NCBI GenBank assembly: GCA_029262735.1
Contig: JAJCYY010000045.1
Span: 26,479-90,478 of the forward strand
DNA: 64,000 nt
DNA from: Chloroflexota bacterium
GTDB lineage: Bacteria; Chloroflexota; Dehalococcoidia; Lucifugimonadales; Lucifugimonadaceae
Direction: 5' to 3'
Positions 36,496 through 47,600 of this stretch are shown in pieces. Position 1 is the stretch's first letter; every line of letters starts with the position of its first letter. The notes beneath the pieces are model-generated. The model had not been told where the DNA came from. It did not search any database and saw only the letters and a list, made by a program, of their open reading frames with translations. The translations under genes were made by a program, and so were the position numbers.

Positions 36496-36720
36496 TCACG
36501 CGCTTGAAGAAGACAGCGACAGGAACCGGGTGATGGCTCCCATTGCAATTGCCGTAACCACCGCAACCACGGCGCCGACAAGACTTCGAACCGACCTGTC
36601 AGGTCTTTTCCGCAAACTGGTGGCCCTCGAACGCATTTGCCATCGCGCTTTGCGTGCAGGGTCGTTCACGCGCCGGACCGTATCTGCTTCAAATCGTTGG
36701 TCCATAATCGGGTAAATCAT
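36496..36720 (-). CDS. Small single-helix tail-anchored membrane protein
   Basis: The 74-residue protein has a strongly basic N-terminal half (residues 1-45, many Arg) and one C-terminal hydrophobic helix (SLVGAVVAVVTAIAMGAITR, about 46-65), giving a tail-anchored topology. AGAGG lies 6 bases before the ATG, supporting translation. No family is recognised. It lies alone between the acyl-CoA-dehydrogenase-like gene and the large regulator. Confidence 0.55.
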   Translation of the reverse strand: MIYPIMDQRFEADTVRRVNDPARKARWQMRSRATSLRKRPDRSVRSLVGAVVAVVTAIAMGAITRFLSLSSSSA

Positions 36721-36968
36721 CTCGAACCTCTCTTTCGGTAATCACTCAACGGCGTAATTGCCGGCATTCCGATGGAGGTCATGAAATCAACGCAAGATCA
36801 TCTACACATGCCGCATGTGAGTAGTTTCTAATCAGTACTTATTGCGGATATGCGACGGCCCATTCAGGCTAGTGCGGTCACTTATTGCAGAAACGATGAC
36901 AGCGATGAGTTTGGAGCCGATGACAGGCGGACCAAATTAGTGAACAGAGCATTGCGAGCGATGGTTTG

Positions 36969-39900
36969 TCACTTTTCGACAAAACCGTTCCGGACCGCAA
37001 ACGCAGCAGCTTCCGTACGGTTCGCCGCACCCGTCTTCTGCAAAATGCTTTTGACGTGGTTCGCCACAGTGTTCTGAGTGATGAAGAGCTCTTCACCTAT
37101 CTCGCGGTTTGCCTTACCGCTCGCCAACAGCTTCAGAACTTCAGCCTCCCGAGCTGAAAGACCTGCCGGAAAGTAAGAGACCGTGGGCTTCTCGACTTCC
37201 CGTTTAATGAGAGCTTCAGATGCGCTCATGGTCAACGTCCGCATCTCGAGATCGCGGGCCCTGTTTAAAGCTTCGCTCTGCATGGACCTTGCGCGCTTGT
37301 TATCGCCGGGCCCTTTTCGCCTCCGTAGCATTTCGCCATAGAGGTACATGCAGTGAGCCAACTGCGTCGGGGCTTCCATGCGTCCTGCCATCTCAAGCGC
37401 ATCTTCGAAATGCCGTTCAGCGTCCTCCCACCTGCACATCAATGTGGCCAGTACACCCAGGTAGCGTGCCGTGGGACCCACGTATACGTTCGCCACACCA
37501 AGGCTGATATTGCGGCCTTCAAATACCTTTAATAGTTCGTAGAGGATGGGAGCGCGTCCGGCATCACCGAGATAGGCGCAAACATCCGTTAGATATGCCA
37601 GTGCGCAGGTAAACAGAGCGTCACGATTTAACGATGCGAAGTCGTCTTCGGCTATTGAATCGAATACCGCCCTGGTTTCCTCCTTCATACCGAGCCCGGC
37701 GTACAGCGTGGCAAGTCCCGGACTCCAAACTGCGGCCTGACTGTGCTCGATGAATAGCTCCAGTGCCGGCTTCACCTCATGCAGGAGACCTCTTTCCCGC
37801 CTGATCCAGAACATCATTGCACCGTGGATACCGTTCGCATCCAATCCGCGCAGCAATTGCCCATGTTGCATAGCAGCCGATGCAATCCGTTCCGCCTCCT
37901 CGAACTGCCCTCTTGCAGCGGTTCTCCCGACCTCCACAGTGGAGAGGTTGTACAGCCACATCGGGTCTCTGAGCCTGAGTACCTTTGCCCGCCAGCTTTG
38001 ATATAGCGCCTCTCGCCTTGATGCATCGCCGAGTTCGGTAATGTCGTTCATCAGCCAGGCTTCGGCGTTCACGCTCATGTCGCTCTCGCCGAGTTCCTCG
38101 CAAATCTGCACCGCTTCTGTTCCCAGCCTCACACGTTCGTAAATATCCTCGGGATCGGACCTTGTCGGTAGCCGCGTCCAGAGCGTGATCGCCAACGTGC
38201 GCGGGTCATCAAGACGCCTGGCCATCTCGATGGCCGCGTTTCCGATCTCAACCGCTGCTTCGTTGAGACCGCAATAGTTGAGTGCCCGGCCAAGCGAAGC
38301 AAGGGTTCTGGCTCGCCATCCACTGTCCGCGTCAGGGAGACCTTCAAGCGCCCTTCGCAACAGCCTTACCGCGGGGATGCCATGCAGGCCGGGGTGCCAG
38401 CCTGCAGTCTCGAACTCGATTGCAGCCTCGGCACACAATTCGCGGTCGTCGGCTCGTTCGCCCAGTTCGAATGCCTCTGTGAACGTCGCACGCGCGCCTG
38501 GAATGTCGCCTGCAGCTTGCTGCGACCTGCCCCGCGCCATCAGGATTTCACAACGCCTCCGCTCTTCAACACTCTGGTTGAGCGCCAGCCCTTGGAGTGC
38601 CATGTCGAAGTACCGAACCGCCTCATCGTGTGCCACGGTTGCTGCGGCGTGGTGCCCGGCCATCTCCGCATAGCCGACCGCTTTGCCGGTGTGCCCACCA
38701 CGGGCAGCTTCAAGAAAGTGGTGCGCAAGCTGGGGTAAGCGAACCGCTATGTTGGCGCTGTAGAGCTTTTCCAAAGCCTCGCCGGCCAGTTGGTGCAGGC
38801 GTACACGCTCCAGCGCCGTTAGCTCCTGGTACAGAGTGTCCCGAATAAGCGAATGAGTGAACTGATATCGGTTCACCTCTCCGGATACGTCTTCGAGTAG
38901 ATGTCCTTGCTCCGCCTCGTCCAGCATGGCGAGCGTTCCCGACTCAACCGACCCACTGTCACCGGCCCGTTCGGGTAGGCCAGCCAACAGATGTCTGAGT
39001 TCCGGCACCGAGAACTCACGTCCCAGCACGGAAGCGGCTCTGAGCATTTCGTTCGCTTCGGGCGACAGCCTGTCAAGACGTTGACCAATCGCCTCTCGAA
39101 TCCCTTCCGGAACACGGTATTTCCGGGGAACGTTCGTCGAGTCATGATCGAGACTGCCGGGTCCCTCCTGCAACAGGAGCAACGCCATCTCGGAAACAAA
39201 CAACGGATTTCCGTTGGTCTGATGATAGAGAGAGGAGATCAACGATCGGTCGGGCATGCTTCCGGACGCACGTTCGATCAACTCACCGATCTCCCGTTCA
39301 TCAAGCCCTTTGAGACTCAGCCGCACAAAGCCTGGCTGCCGGTTCAACTCGGCAAGGGACCGGGCAAGCGGATGTCGGCGGCCGAGCTCTACATCCCGAT
39401 ACGTTCCGAGGACCAGGATCCTCGACATGCCAATCTGTTGCGAGATGAACTCAAGCAGAAGCAGAGACGACCTATCTGCCCGATGAAGATCCTCCAGCAC
39501 CAAAACCAGCGGCTGATCGCGCGACGCGTTTTCCAGGAAAATCCCAACGGAGTTGAAGAGACGGAATCGTTCAGACTCGGGCGTTATGACTGGCCCCGAG
39601 TGATCGAGATCGGGGATCCAATTGAAGATCTCAGGAACTATTTCACCGATGTCCGCAGCGCCTGCGCCGAGATCGTCTCTGAGCTGCTCCGGTGACCGGG
39701 TGTTGGCGTACGACCGTATGACCTGCACCCACGGCCAGTAGGGAAGCGCCCCTTCACTCTCCAGGCAACGTCCCCACAGCACCATGGCGCCCTGCCGAGC
39801 GTATTCGTCCGTCGCCTCTTTCGCCAGCATCGTTTTACCAATGCCGGGCTCCCCGGCCAGGACCACAGCACGGCCGGTCCCTTCCCGGATGTCTTCGTAA

Positions 39901-40235
39901 ACTTCGCGCAAAGCCTTTAATTCACTTGCACGACCGACGAAGATCGACCTCGGCGTCTCGGAGTAGGACGACTTCGCGGGAACAGGCAGATTGGCAGCGG
40001 GTTCTGCAAGTGAGTCGATCGAACCCTCTTGCTCAAGTTTCAGTCCGCCACCGCGGCCTCTTGCCCCGGTCAGTTGAAATCCGTCTGCGCGTAGAGTTTC
40101 GACATCACGCAAGATTGTCCTGACAGTGACACAAAGGCTCTCCGCCAGTTCAGCCACCGGCACAGGATCTCGTCGATGCCGCAAGAAATCGACCATGCGG
40201 GACTGCCGAGATTCACTTGAACTAACTTCACTCAT
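36969..40235 (-). CDS. Large HTH-AAA-TPR-LuxR transcriptional regulator
   Basis: The 1088-residue protein has an N-terminal DeoR/HTH_11-like helix-turn-helix (VPVAELAESLCVTVRTILRD, residues 25-44). An AAA/STAND ATPase follows (Walker A GEPGIGKTMLAKEA at about residue 128, Walker B VLVLEDLHRADRSS), then a long TPR-like helical region. The LuxR HTH is at the very end (LSAREAEVLKLLASGKANRE, then TVANHVKSILQKTGA). The ATPase/TPR core resembles MalT-like ligand-driven switches. Having DNA-binding domains at both ends is unusual. The gene at 41.3 kb has the same architecture, so the two are probably old duplicates. Confidence 0.88.
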   Translation of the reverse strand: MSEVSSSESRQSRMVDFLRHRRDPVPVAELAESLCVTVRTILRDVETLRADGFQLTGARGRGGGLKLEQEGSIDSLAEPAANLPVPAKSSYSETPRSIFVGRASELKALREVYEDIREGTGRAVVLAGEPGIGKTMLAKEATDEYARQGAMVLWGRCLESEGALPYWPWVQVIRSYANTRSPEQLRDDLGAGAADIGEIVPEIFNWIPDLDHSGPVITPESERFRLFNSVGIFLENASRDQPLVLVLEDLHRADRSSLLLLEFISQQIGMSRILVLGTYRDVELGRRHPLARSLAELNRQPGFVRLSLKGLDEREIGELIERASGSMPDRSLISSLYHQTNGNPLFVSEMALLLLQEGPGSLDHDSTNVPRKYRVPEGIREAIGQRLDRLSPEANEMLRAASVLGREFSVPELRHLLAGLPERAGDSGSVESGTLAMLDEAEQGHLLEDVSGEVNRYQFTHSLIRDTLYQELTALERVRLHQLAGEALEKLYSANIAVRLPQLAHHFLEAARGGHTGKAVGYAEMAGHHAAATVAHDEAVRYFDMALQGLALNQSVEERRRCEILMARGRSQQAAGDIPGARATFTEAFELGERADDRELCAEAAIEFETAGWHPGLHGIPAVRLLRRALEGLPDADSGWRARTLASLGRALNYCGLNEAAVEIGNAAIEMARRLDDPRTLAITLWTRLPTRSDPEDIYERVRLGTEAVQICEELGESDMSVNAEAWLMNDITELGDASRREALYQSWRAKVLRLRDPMWLYNLSTVEVGRTAARGQFEEAERIASAAMQHGQLLRGLDANGIHGAMMFWIRRERGLLHEVKPALELFIEHSQAAVWSPGLATLYAGLGMKEETRAVFDSIAEDDFASLNRDALFTCALAYLTDVCAYLGDAGRAPILYELLKVFEGRNISLGVANVYVGPTARYLGVLATLMCRWEDAERHFEDALEMAGRMEAPTQLAHCMYLYGEMLRRRKGPGDNKRARSMQSEALNRARDLEMRTLTMSASEALIKREVEKPTVSYFPAGLSAREAEVLKLLASGKANREIGEELFITQNTVANHVKSILQKTGAANRTEAAAFAVRNGFVEK

Positions 40236-41266
40236 TGCGATTTAGTGACAATTTCTGCAAAGCGGTGATGGATATCATGACATAGAAAGTTGTGGGACGG
40301 GTAAAAGGAACGGGACCAACGCGCTGATGCCGTACTTCGGCCCACATCGGTGACCGGTACTAACTCGACTCACCTGTAACGGTAGGTGTTGAGAGTGACG
40401 AGTGAATCCCCACAGCGGGCTAGTTTTCGCCCCAGATACCTGGAAAATAATCGTCGCTGACCATAACGATATGGGCACTACTGCAGTGCGAATTCATCCG
40501 ACGATGTCTGGATCAGCGGATTAGCGCTGACTTCCAACGAATTCGTCCCGGCTCAGTAGTCCTGCATGATTCCGGACTGTGTAACGGGTAATAAGCATGG
40601 CGGATCGTTCAAACGACGGCTCGACATGGAGCACCATGGGAGAAAACAGGCCGAGAATCAGACAAAACGGGCAAATGATCGTCCAACCCGGTTGGTTGAT
40701 CCTGTGTCGAAAGTACGGGATGATTTGTGGTCGCCACCCAGAGCTCTCGATATTGACCAGTTAGGCCGAATTGAACTGAAAATGGTGGGCCTAACAGGAC
40801 AGTATCAAGAACTTTTCAAATCACTGTGACACTAGCCGCCTAATCATCTACTAATCGCGATCCATATGAGGATCGCCGCGATGAATTGAGATCGACTCTC
40901 CACCATGAATACCGAACAGTGGTGCGGCAATTTGGTGTAGACAGGACCGCCAACGGTGACGACCAGAATCGGATTTCCGTAAGCCAATTCGCGATAGCGT
41001 TCTACTCCACGGTTATCGGGTGTATTTATTGGCCGTGACCGTTGCAGTGTTGTCACGAAGATAACCGGATTGTCAGGTGTAACGTGGGATTTTGAAGAAT
41101 TTGATCAGGATGCAACCTGATTACCCTTGATACTGCCAGAGGCGTAGACGGCGTGTGGATTGCCGGGCTCCGAGTTTGCATCATCGTTGTGTCCACTCTG
41201 CATAGGACTGAGATTACGATGCCGGTTTTTGCGAGATTGCACAGCTAGTCCACAGATAACGTGATC
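40236..41266. other. Long gap between the two regulator genes, no clear gene
   Basis: The 1031 bases contain only short open frames (40566-40829 plus, 40844-41056 minus) that I cannot link to a family. They may be decayed genes. GGACAGTATCAAGAA occurs at about 40798-40812; the same 15-mer is at 12.43 kb and close variants at 17.03 and 41.13 kb. Confidence 0.35.
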
Positions 41267-44200
41267 TTACCCGTGCGAATGCGTCTGCTCTATCAGCGCT
41301 GCCTGGGTACGACCACGAACACCCAGCTTGCCAAGTATTGCGCTGACATGGCGATGCACTGTGTGCTCACTCAGGTACAGACGCTCTGCGATTTCTGAGT
41401 TGGACAGTCCCGCGGTAATTAACCCGAGGACCTCATGCTCTCGGCCGCTCAGGCTGTCAATACCAATACCCTCCGTCGCCTCGGTTGCCGCAACGCGATG
41501 CTTCAGCAAAGTCAATCGCTCGACGTGAGGTACAAGACTAAGTGTGACCGCGTGCTCAATCCCGAGCTCAAGCAGTTCGTTTGCTCGTGCAAGGCTTCCT
41601 GGATCTGACCGCACTAGAAGGAATCGAACGTAGTCGTAGCAATGATGGACAAAAGATAGCCACTGGCCGGTTGAAGTCAAAAACTCATTGGCCGCCTCGT
41701 AGAGCGCCAGGGCTTGCTCAGGATCTCCGGCCAGCGCGTTTACCTGCGCCGCTGCGTGCCAGAAGGTGCCCGGAACATCGAACTCCGAAGAAACAGCATT
41801 GTACTCGGCCAGAAGTTGCGAAGCGGTGAATCGATCGTTTTGCAACGTGACTAACCGTGCGGAGACCTGAAATGCGTCGATGCGTTGGAAAGGTGAGCCA
41901 AACCCTCGGTTCACATTGCCTGTGGCCGCTCTGTTGGCAAGTTGCAGGATGTGCCTGTCACCGGTCAGTCCGGCAATCACGGACAGCATCAACGTTCGGA
42001 TACCTACTGGAGCAAGTCCGTACGGAGCGTCAGGAATAACTTCAACTGCCAACTGCTGCTCCAGGAACGACCTGCCGCTGGCTTCATTGCCAAGCTCAAA
42101 CTCAAGCCACGCCCTCAAGCCGAGATGGATAGGCGAATCGGGATATATCTGCAGAGCTTCGTCGCTGACGTTAACGGCTCCTTGAAGATCTCCTGAATCC
42201 ATGTGAAGCCTGATCAGCAACCACATCAACCCAAGCCGCCTGTGATCATCCTTAAATGTGTCGATGACTGCGATGGAAGCTTCAGCTCTGCGAATGGCAT
42301 CCTCGATCTCACCGGCGAAGAGGTGGGCAATGGAGGCCGAATGGTTCGCGAGAAAAGCCGTAGTGGATTCGATTCCGGAGCCGCTGTCTGTAAGTGACAT
42401 TCCAGCTTCTTTGATGGCCTGTTTAATCCGGAACGATTGAGCCGCGACCTGTGCAACGTGCGAATGAGCGAGGCCAATGATTCGTGGATCACCGGAACTC
42501 TCGGCTTGAGAGACGGCCTCTGTTGCCGATCGCTCGGCAGCCTCAATGTCCCCTTCCGCTATCGCATTGAACGCGGATAACCTTGCAAGCAGCCTGGAAC
42601 TGGCGACCGGATTGTCCGCACAAAGCTCTAGCCCTCGCCTTATCAGATTGACCGCTACGGTGCGCCGTGGGATTGCCGAAAACGGCAGTGAAGCGATCCG
42701 CAGAGCGTGCTCCGGCTCCTCCATCGTGATGTACAGGTCAAATGCCGTCTCCAGAATCTCGACAGCTTGCTCACTCTCGAACGGATCCAGGATGTTGAGC
42801 AATGCAATTCCAAGGCCTTCGAGCAACGGGGCGCCCATGTCAGCATAGACCTGATCAGTGCACACCCCGAGGGCAGCCTGGAAATGCTCCCGCGCTGACT
42901 CCCAATCGAACCGCTCGACCGCTGAACTGCCTGCTCCAATGCATATCTGAACCGTTTTGTCGACACCAATTTGCTGGACGGCAAGTACTGCGTGCCTTGC
43001 GTAGAGATCCAAATCGTAGACGGGATCAAGCAGTTGCAGCTTTCGCAAGACCTCCACAGCCAACGCGTGCAAAGCAGTACGCTGTCTATGGGAGAGCACT
43101 GACACCAGGGTTGTCCTGACAATCTCGTTCCGAAAGCGAATCGATCCGGACTCTCCCTCCGATGACATAATAAGATCGGAATCGATAAGGTGAGCCAGCT
43201 CACTTTCGATCTCTATGTCATCCAGAGCATGGCCGATTGCCGTCAATTGCTGCCGCGTAACAGTCTCGTTGAACACAGCGAGGCAGTCGAGCACTTGCCG
43301 TGAAACGTGTGAAAGTTGGGCGAGGCGAGTGCCGACCACCGTGGCAACAGGTAGAGGAATATCGACAGCACCGGGATTCTCAGCTAACTCTGAAATATCC
43401 TCCACGCTACATGCTGCGAGCGATTGGACAAAGAGTGGATTTCCTCTTGTGATGCGGTGGATTTTTTCCGTAGTCTCCTCGTCAATCGGTTGGTCTCGGA
43501 AGCCAGATAGAAATTCATGAACTTCCTCCACAGAGAATCCTTGGAGTTCGAAATGTTGGGGTTCCATGTGCCTGATTCCCGTTTCGCGTTCTGCAAGAAG
43601 AGAACTCGAACTCCCAACGGTGCGTCGGGCAGATGTCACCATGACTATGCCGCAGGAGACAGCGCCGTCATTCAGGTGCGAAATCGGCAGCATCTGACCG
43701 GCCAGGTGATCGCCGTCATCGATGACGAAGAGAATCGGCATGGTCCTTGCGATCTCTCTGATAGCCATCTTCACGACGCTGGTCAGAGTCCCGTCATTCA
43801 CACGCCTTTCGACAGCAAGTAGCTCCTTAACGTTCGAGGTTTTCGAGTGTCTTGAATTTGAGCTGAAACCGTCTGCCAAATGAGCCAGATCATTGGCTAT
43901 TTTCCTGAGCCATACATCTGAATCCGTGGCTTCGTATCCGTGCCACAAGGCAATGACGGCGGCGCTGTTTCTGGCGCCAATTTCGACGCACTCGGACAGC
44001 AGCCTGGTTTTACCAATGCCGTTCTCTCCAGATATCACGAACGTACTGTTCACTCCAGCGCGTGCGTCATGAACCGCATTGGTGATTGCAGATAACTCTC
44101 GATCGCGTCCGATCAGATCTGACCTGAGTGAAGGAAATGCGCGGTCTGAAACCGATGCCTGTGGTACACATTGCGTTATTGCCGTTCCGATTCGCACTCC

Positions 44201-44377
44201 GCCTGTTCGGCCACGGTCCCCGGTAATCGCAACTCCTTCAGCACGCAGCTCCGAAAGATCCCGCTCGATCGTTCGGCTGGTGACATCCAGTTCCCTCGCC
44301 AAGTCTTGCGCGCTAAGAGAAACATCGGCGTTACCGAGCCTGTCAAGCAGCATTCTTTGTCTTGTCTGCTTTTTCAT
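41267..44377 (-). CDS. Large HTH-AAA-TPR-LuxR transcriptional regulator, second copy
   Basis: The 1036-residue protein starts with a helix-turn-helix (SAQDLARELDVTSRTIERDL, residues 22-41). It has an ATPase domain (Walker A SGENGIGKTRLLSE at about 118, Walker B PILFVIDDGDHLAG), a long TPR-like part and a terminal LuxR HTH (LSGREHEVLGLITAGLSNSE, then TVHRHVSAILGKLGV). It matches the 36.97 kb protein domain by domain, with low overall identity. A perfect 10+10 palindrome lies 9 bases upstream of the start. The divergent gene is a large secreted protein, a possible target. Confidence 0.87.
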   Translation of the reverse strand: MKKQTRQRMLLDRLGNADVSLSAQDLARELDVTSRTIERDLSELRAEGVAITGDRGRTGGVRIGTAITQCVPQASVSDRAFPSLRSDLIGRDRELSAITNAVHDARAGVNSTFVISGENGIGKTRLLSECVEIGARNSAAVIALWHGYEATDSDVWLRKIANDLAHLADGFSSNSRHSKTSNVKELLAVERRVNDGTLTSVVKMAIREIARTMPILFVIDDGDHLAGQMLPISHLNDGAVSCGIVMVTSARRTVGSSSSLLAERETGIRHMEPQHFELQGFSVEEVHEFLSGFRDQPIDEETTEKIHRITRGNPLFVQSLAACSVEDISELAENPGAVDIPLPVATVVGTRLAQLSHVSRQVLDCLAVFNETVTRQQLTAIGHALDDIEIESELAHLIDSDLIMSSEGESGSIRFRNEIVRTTLVSVLSHRQRTALHALAVEVLRKLQLLDPVYDLDLYARHAVLAVQQIGVDKTVQICIGAGSSAVERFDWESAREHFQAALGVCTDQVYADMGAPLLEGLGIALLNILDPFESEQAVEILETAFDLYITMEEPEHALRIASLPFSAIPRRTVAVNLIRRGLELCADNPVASSRLLARLSAFNAIAEGDIEAAERSATEAVSQAESSGDPRIIGLAHSHVAQVAAQSFRIKQAIKEAGMSLTDSGSGIESTTAFLANHSASIAHLFAGEIEDAIRRAEASIAVIDTFKDDHRRLGLMWLLIRLHMDSGDLQGAVNVSDEALQIYPDSPIHLGLRAWLEFELGNEASGRSFLEQQLAVEVIPDAPYGLAPVGIRTLMLSVIAGLTGDRHILQLANRAATGNVNRGFGSPFQRIDAFQVSARLVTLQNDRFTASQLLAEYNAVSSEFDVPGTFWHAAAQVNALAGDPEQALALYEAANEFLTSTGQWLSFVHHCYDYVRFLLVRSDPGSLARANELLELGIEHAVTLSLVPHVERLTLLKHRVAATEATEGIGIDSLSGREHEVLGLITAGLSNSEIAERLYLSEHTVHRHVSAILGKLGVRGRTQAALIEQTHSHG

Positions 44378-44385
44378 CGCTTTTG

Positions 44386-44412
44386 ATATCCGACACCAAT
44401 TATGTCGGATAT
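44386..44412. promoter_or_regulatory. Perfect palindromic operator ATATCCGACA-N7-TGTCGGATAT
   Basis: Ten-base arms with a 7-base spacer lie 9 bases upstream of the regulator's start, in the 251-base divergent region shared with the secreted protein gene. Size and place fit autoregulation by a dimeric DNA-binding protein. Confidence 0.65.
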
Positions 44413-44628
44413 TTCTTCGCAGATTGACCTCAGATGCCGTCTGGAGGACTCAATCCATCAGTTCTCACGCAATCTTCATGCCCGCGACCCGTGAAATAGC
44501 CCGGTCTGGCGATGTGTAGCGCTCCTGAGTGCAGAAACCTGAGATTGGCTCTTGCAACCTGCTCGACTATGGCTGACCAGGTTGCTTGAGGCTTTAATCG
44601 AGACTCAATCAGAAAGAGAGGGTCAGCC

Positions 44629-47600
44629 ATGAAACGGATTCATTTGTTCGCGGCGTTGATAGCGATGGTCATATTCGCTGCAGCGTCTACTTCGGCATTT
44701 GCCGACAGAGGTGACGACGGGCTTCACTTCGAAGGCAAGATGTCGGGGATGTTTGTCGGAGAACCCGGCCAGCCGCCTTCCGGTTTTGAAGGCAGGTTCG
44801 ATGCCGGGCGTTCCCTACGCGGAACGGTTAAGGGATCACTTTCGGGTGAACCGGTGCCCGTCGGACCGGAAGTCAAGGTGCCACCGGAATGTGTGGCGCT
44901 GTTGCATTTCCGGGAAGACGGTCGCGTTCAGTTCAAGTTGAGAAATGGTCACGTGCTGAACATGATCAACGAGGCAGGCACGCCTGAAGAGCCGACGTGG
45001 ACTCTCTGCGTTGCACCTGATGGATCACTCACAGTCAATGCGCTCTACGTTGTTGACGAAGAGAACCCCGGAACAGGAATCTTCAAGCGCGCTCACGGCA
45101 TGATCGAGGTTTCTGGCCCGATCATCGTGGGCCCGCAAGGTCCTGAAGGATTCGAGAACGAGATTGAAGGCTGGATCTCCCTAAAGCCGCCGAAGCCAGA
45201 CCCAATCGAACTGAAATTCGAAGGCGAGTTCGATGCGCCGAACCAGGCACCCATCTTTACGATGGCCGGACTCGAGGGTCGTGGCGACCTGTGGGGACCT
45301 GAGCCAAAGGTTGGCAATCTGAACGGTGTTCTCGCTACTGGCGGAGAGCCCGAAGAGGGGAACAAGTTTCACGTCCGGCCGAAGGGCGAAATCGAGACGA
45401 AACACTTCGAGGACGAGAGATTCGCTGATTGTCTTGCTGGAAACACCCCCAAGGGTGTCACTTTCGTCAGAGGTTTTGATCGAATCGTCTACGTCGAAAT
45501 GACGTCTCGGAGCTTGCATGGCACTGGTGAATTGGGATGGCGTGCCTCGGAACTCTGCACAGGTGGCGAGGTGGAAGAAGATCTGGGATGGCGACTCTCA
45601 GGAGTGCTTGTTAGTCCGCACCTCACTGGATTCCTGAAACTCGGGAAGCCTGGTGCCGGCGGAGACGGTGAGGCAGACCTGGCGATCCTCGCTTTCGAGG
45701 TCTTCGCTCCAGGCGAAGTTCCGGTACAAGAGCCGTTTGAAGTGAACACCATTGAAGAGATCATTAACCATGGTCCTGACGGCCCAGCACACGTGGCCGT
45801 CAACCATCTCCTGTTCCTACCGAAAGACTGTGTGGGCGGCTCGGTAATCACTCCCGAGTTGCTTGCAATGGGTGGTGGCAGTGTGAACATCATGATCGAT
45901 GGCGTACACACCACTTACACGGACCCCGTGACCGTATTCGCTCCTCCGGGTAGCGAGCACATCGGGTCGGTGTTTGGTACGAACATTGGTGTTGGAGAAG
46001 TAGTTGGGATAGCGGAACAGTGGATTGTGACCTGTTCGAACACGAGCCAGCATGACTTCCACATAGAAAAATTCTTGGATCCGGTCTCTCGACCGGACCC
46101 GGACATGACCAACAACGAAGCGGCCACGAACGTAAACGTCGTGGTATTCGCAGAGGTAAACGCCAAGGCGGCGGGCATGGAAGTGTTCCTCAACGGAGAT
46201 CCATTCGGGTTTGCCGATTCGGATGCCGACAGCCTAAACGACAGCAGTGAAAAGCTGCTCGGAACGGATCCTTTTAACCCGGATTCTGACGGCGACGGCT
46301 TCCAGGACGGTCATGAGTTTTGGGATAACGCCGACCCACTCACACCGGGATTCGATCCTGTGCCTCCTATTCACAGTGACTCAGATTCGCTGACGGATCA
46401 CCAGGAAGGGCTCATAAAAACCAATCCGGCGAATCCGGACACGGACGGCGATGGACCCTGGGACGACCACGAGTTCAGCCAGGGTGGAGATCCTGGGGAC
46501 CCCTCAATTGGTCCCACTAGAGACTCCGAGCTTCCGTTCGGTGAACTGGCGATGCTGGAAACGTTCCAGCAAATCGCAGTAGACACGGACACGTTCCCCC
46601 CAGCGCTCGGTACCGTAATCGTTCACGTCATGGATCAGCTGTTTGTTGAGCCTGATGGGACTGAGGTCTTCTTCGTGACTCCGGAATTCCTGGCAGTAGC
46701 TGGAGATCCTTTCTTCGTCGCCTGGAGACCCGAGGATCAGTTCGAGATTGGACCGGACCCTGATGGCGTCGTAACAGCGCCTCCCGGTTACGGACTTCAG
46801 GTTCACTTCAACGTAGGAGTTGAGCCCGGATCAGCTGTGCCGGTGTCACTCACTTGGGGTGTCGAGGCAAGTGAGCCGGGACACAATCACGTTGGATTCT
46901 TCAAGTCTGTGTGGCCTGCGGAAGAACACGTTTTCGAGAACGACCCGGCGAACAACCAGTTTCAGGTGGAAGGACCGTTAGTGTTCACGACCGAGCCTTC
47001 TGAGGCTGACCTGGGGATCCTGTTCATGAACGTGAATGCTCCGCCTGAGGCGGAAGTTGGACAGGAGTTCGTGGTTGATGGGTTTGAAGAGATCATCAAC
47101 CATGGTCCAGACGGTCCCGCGCACGTTGCGGTTGGTCAGGTCCTGTTCCTACCGGAGGACTGTGTTGGCGGCTCGGTGATCACCTCGGAATTGCTGGCGT
47201 TGGGAGGTGGCAGTGTGAACGTCTCGATCGATGGCGTACACACCACGTATACGGAGCCGTTGACCGTATTCGCGCCTCCGGGTAGCGAGCACATCGGGCC
47301 TGTGTTTGGCACGGACATCGGTGTTGGTGAGGTCATCGAGATAGCGGAGCAATGGGTAGTCACCTGCTCCAACACCAGCCAACACGACTTCATGTTGGAC
47401 AAGTTCCTGAATCCGGTAACCGTCCCGGACCCGGACATGGCCAACAACGAAGGGCAGGTCCACTTCAGCCTGCCGATACTGGGAGTGGCAGACATTGAAG
47501 TCGTCAGCCTATTCCCAGAGTTCATCGACGGACCGTTTGATCCGGGTGTTCCATTCGGAGTGCCGGTGACAGCCGTGTTTGCTAACAATGGCCCGGACTC

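Noticed and set aside
40566..41056. Genes in the gap between the two large regulators
   Set aside because: The two short frames have no recognisable domain or good RBS; they are reported only as possible relics in the gap entry.
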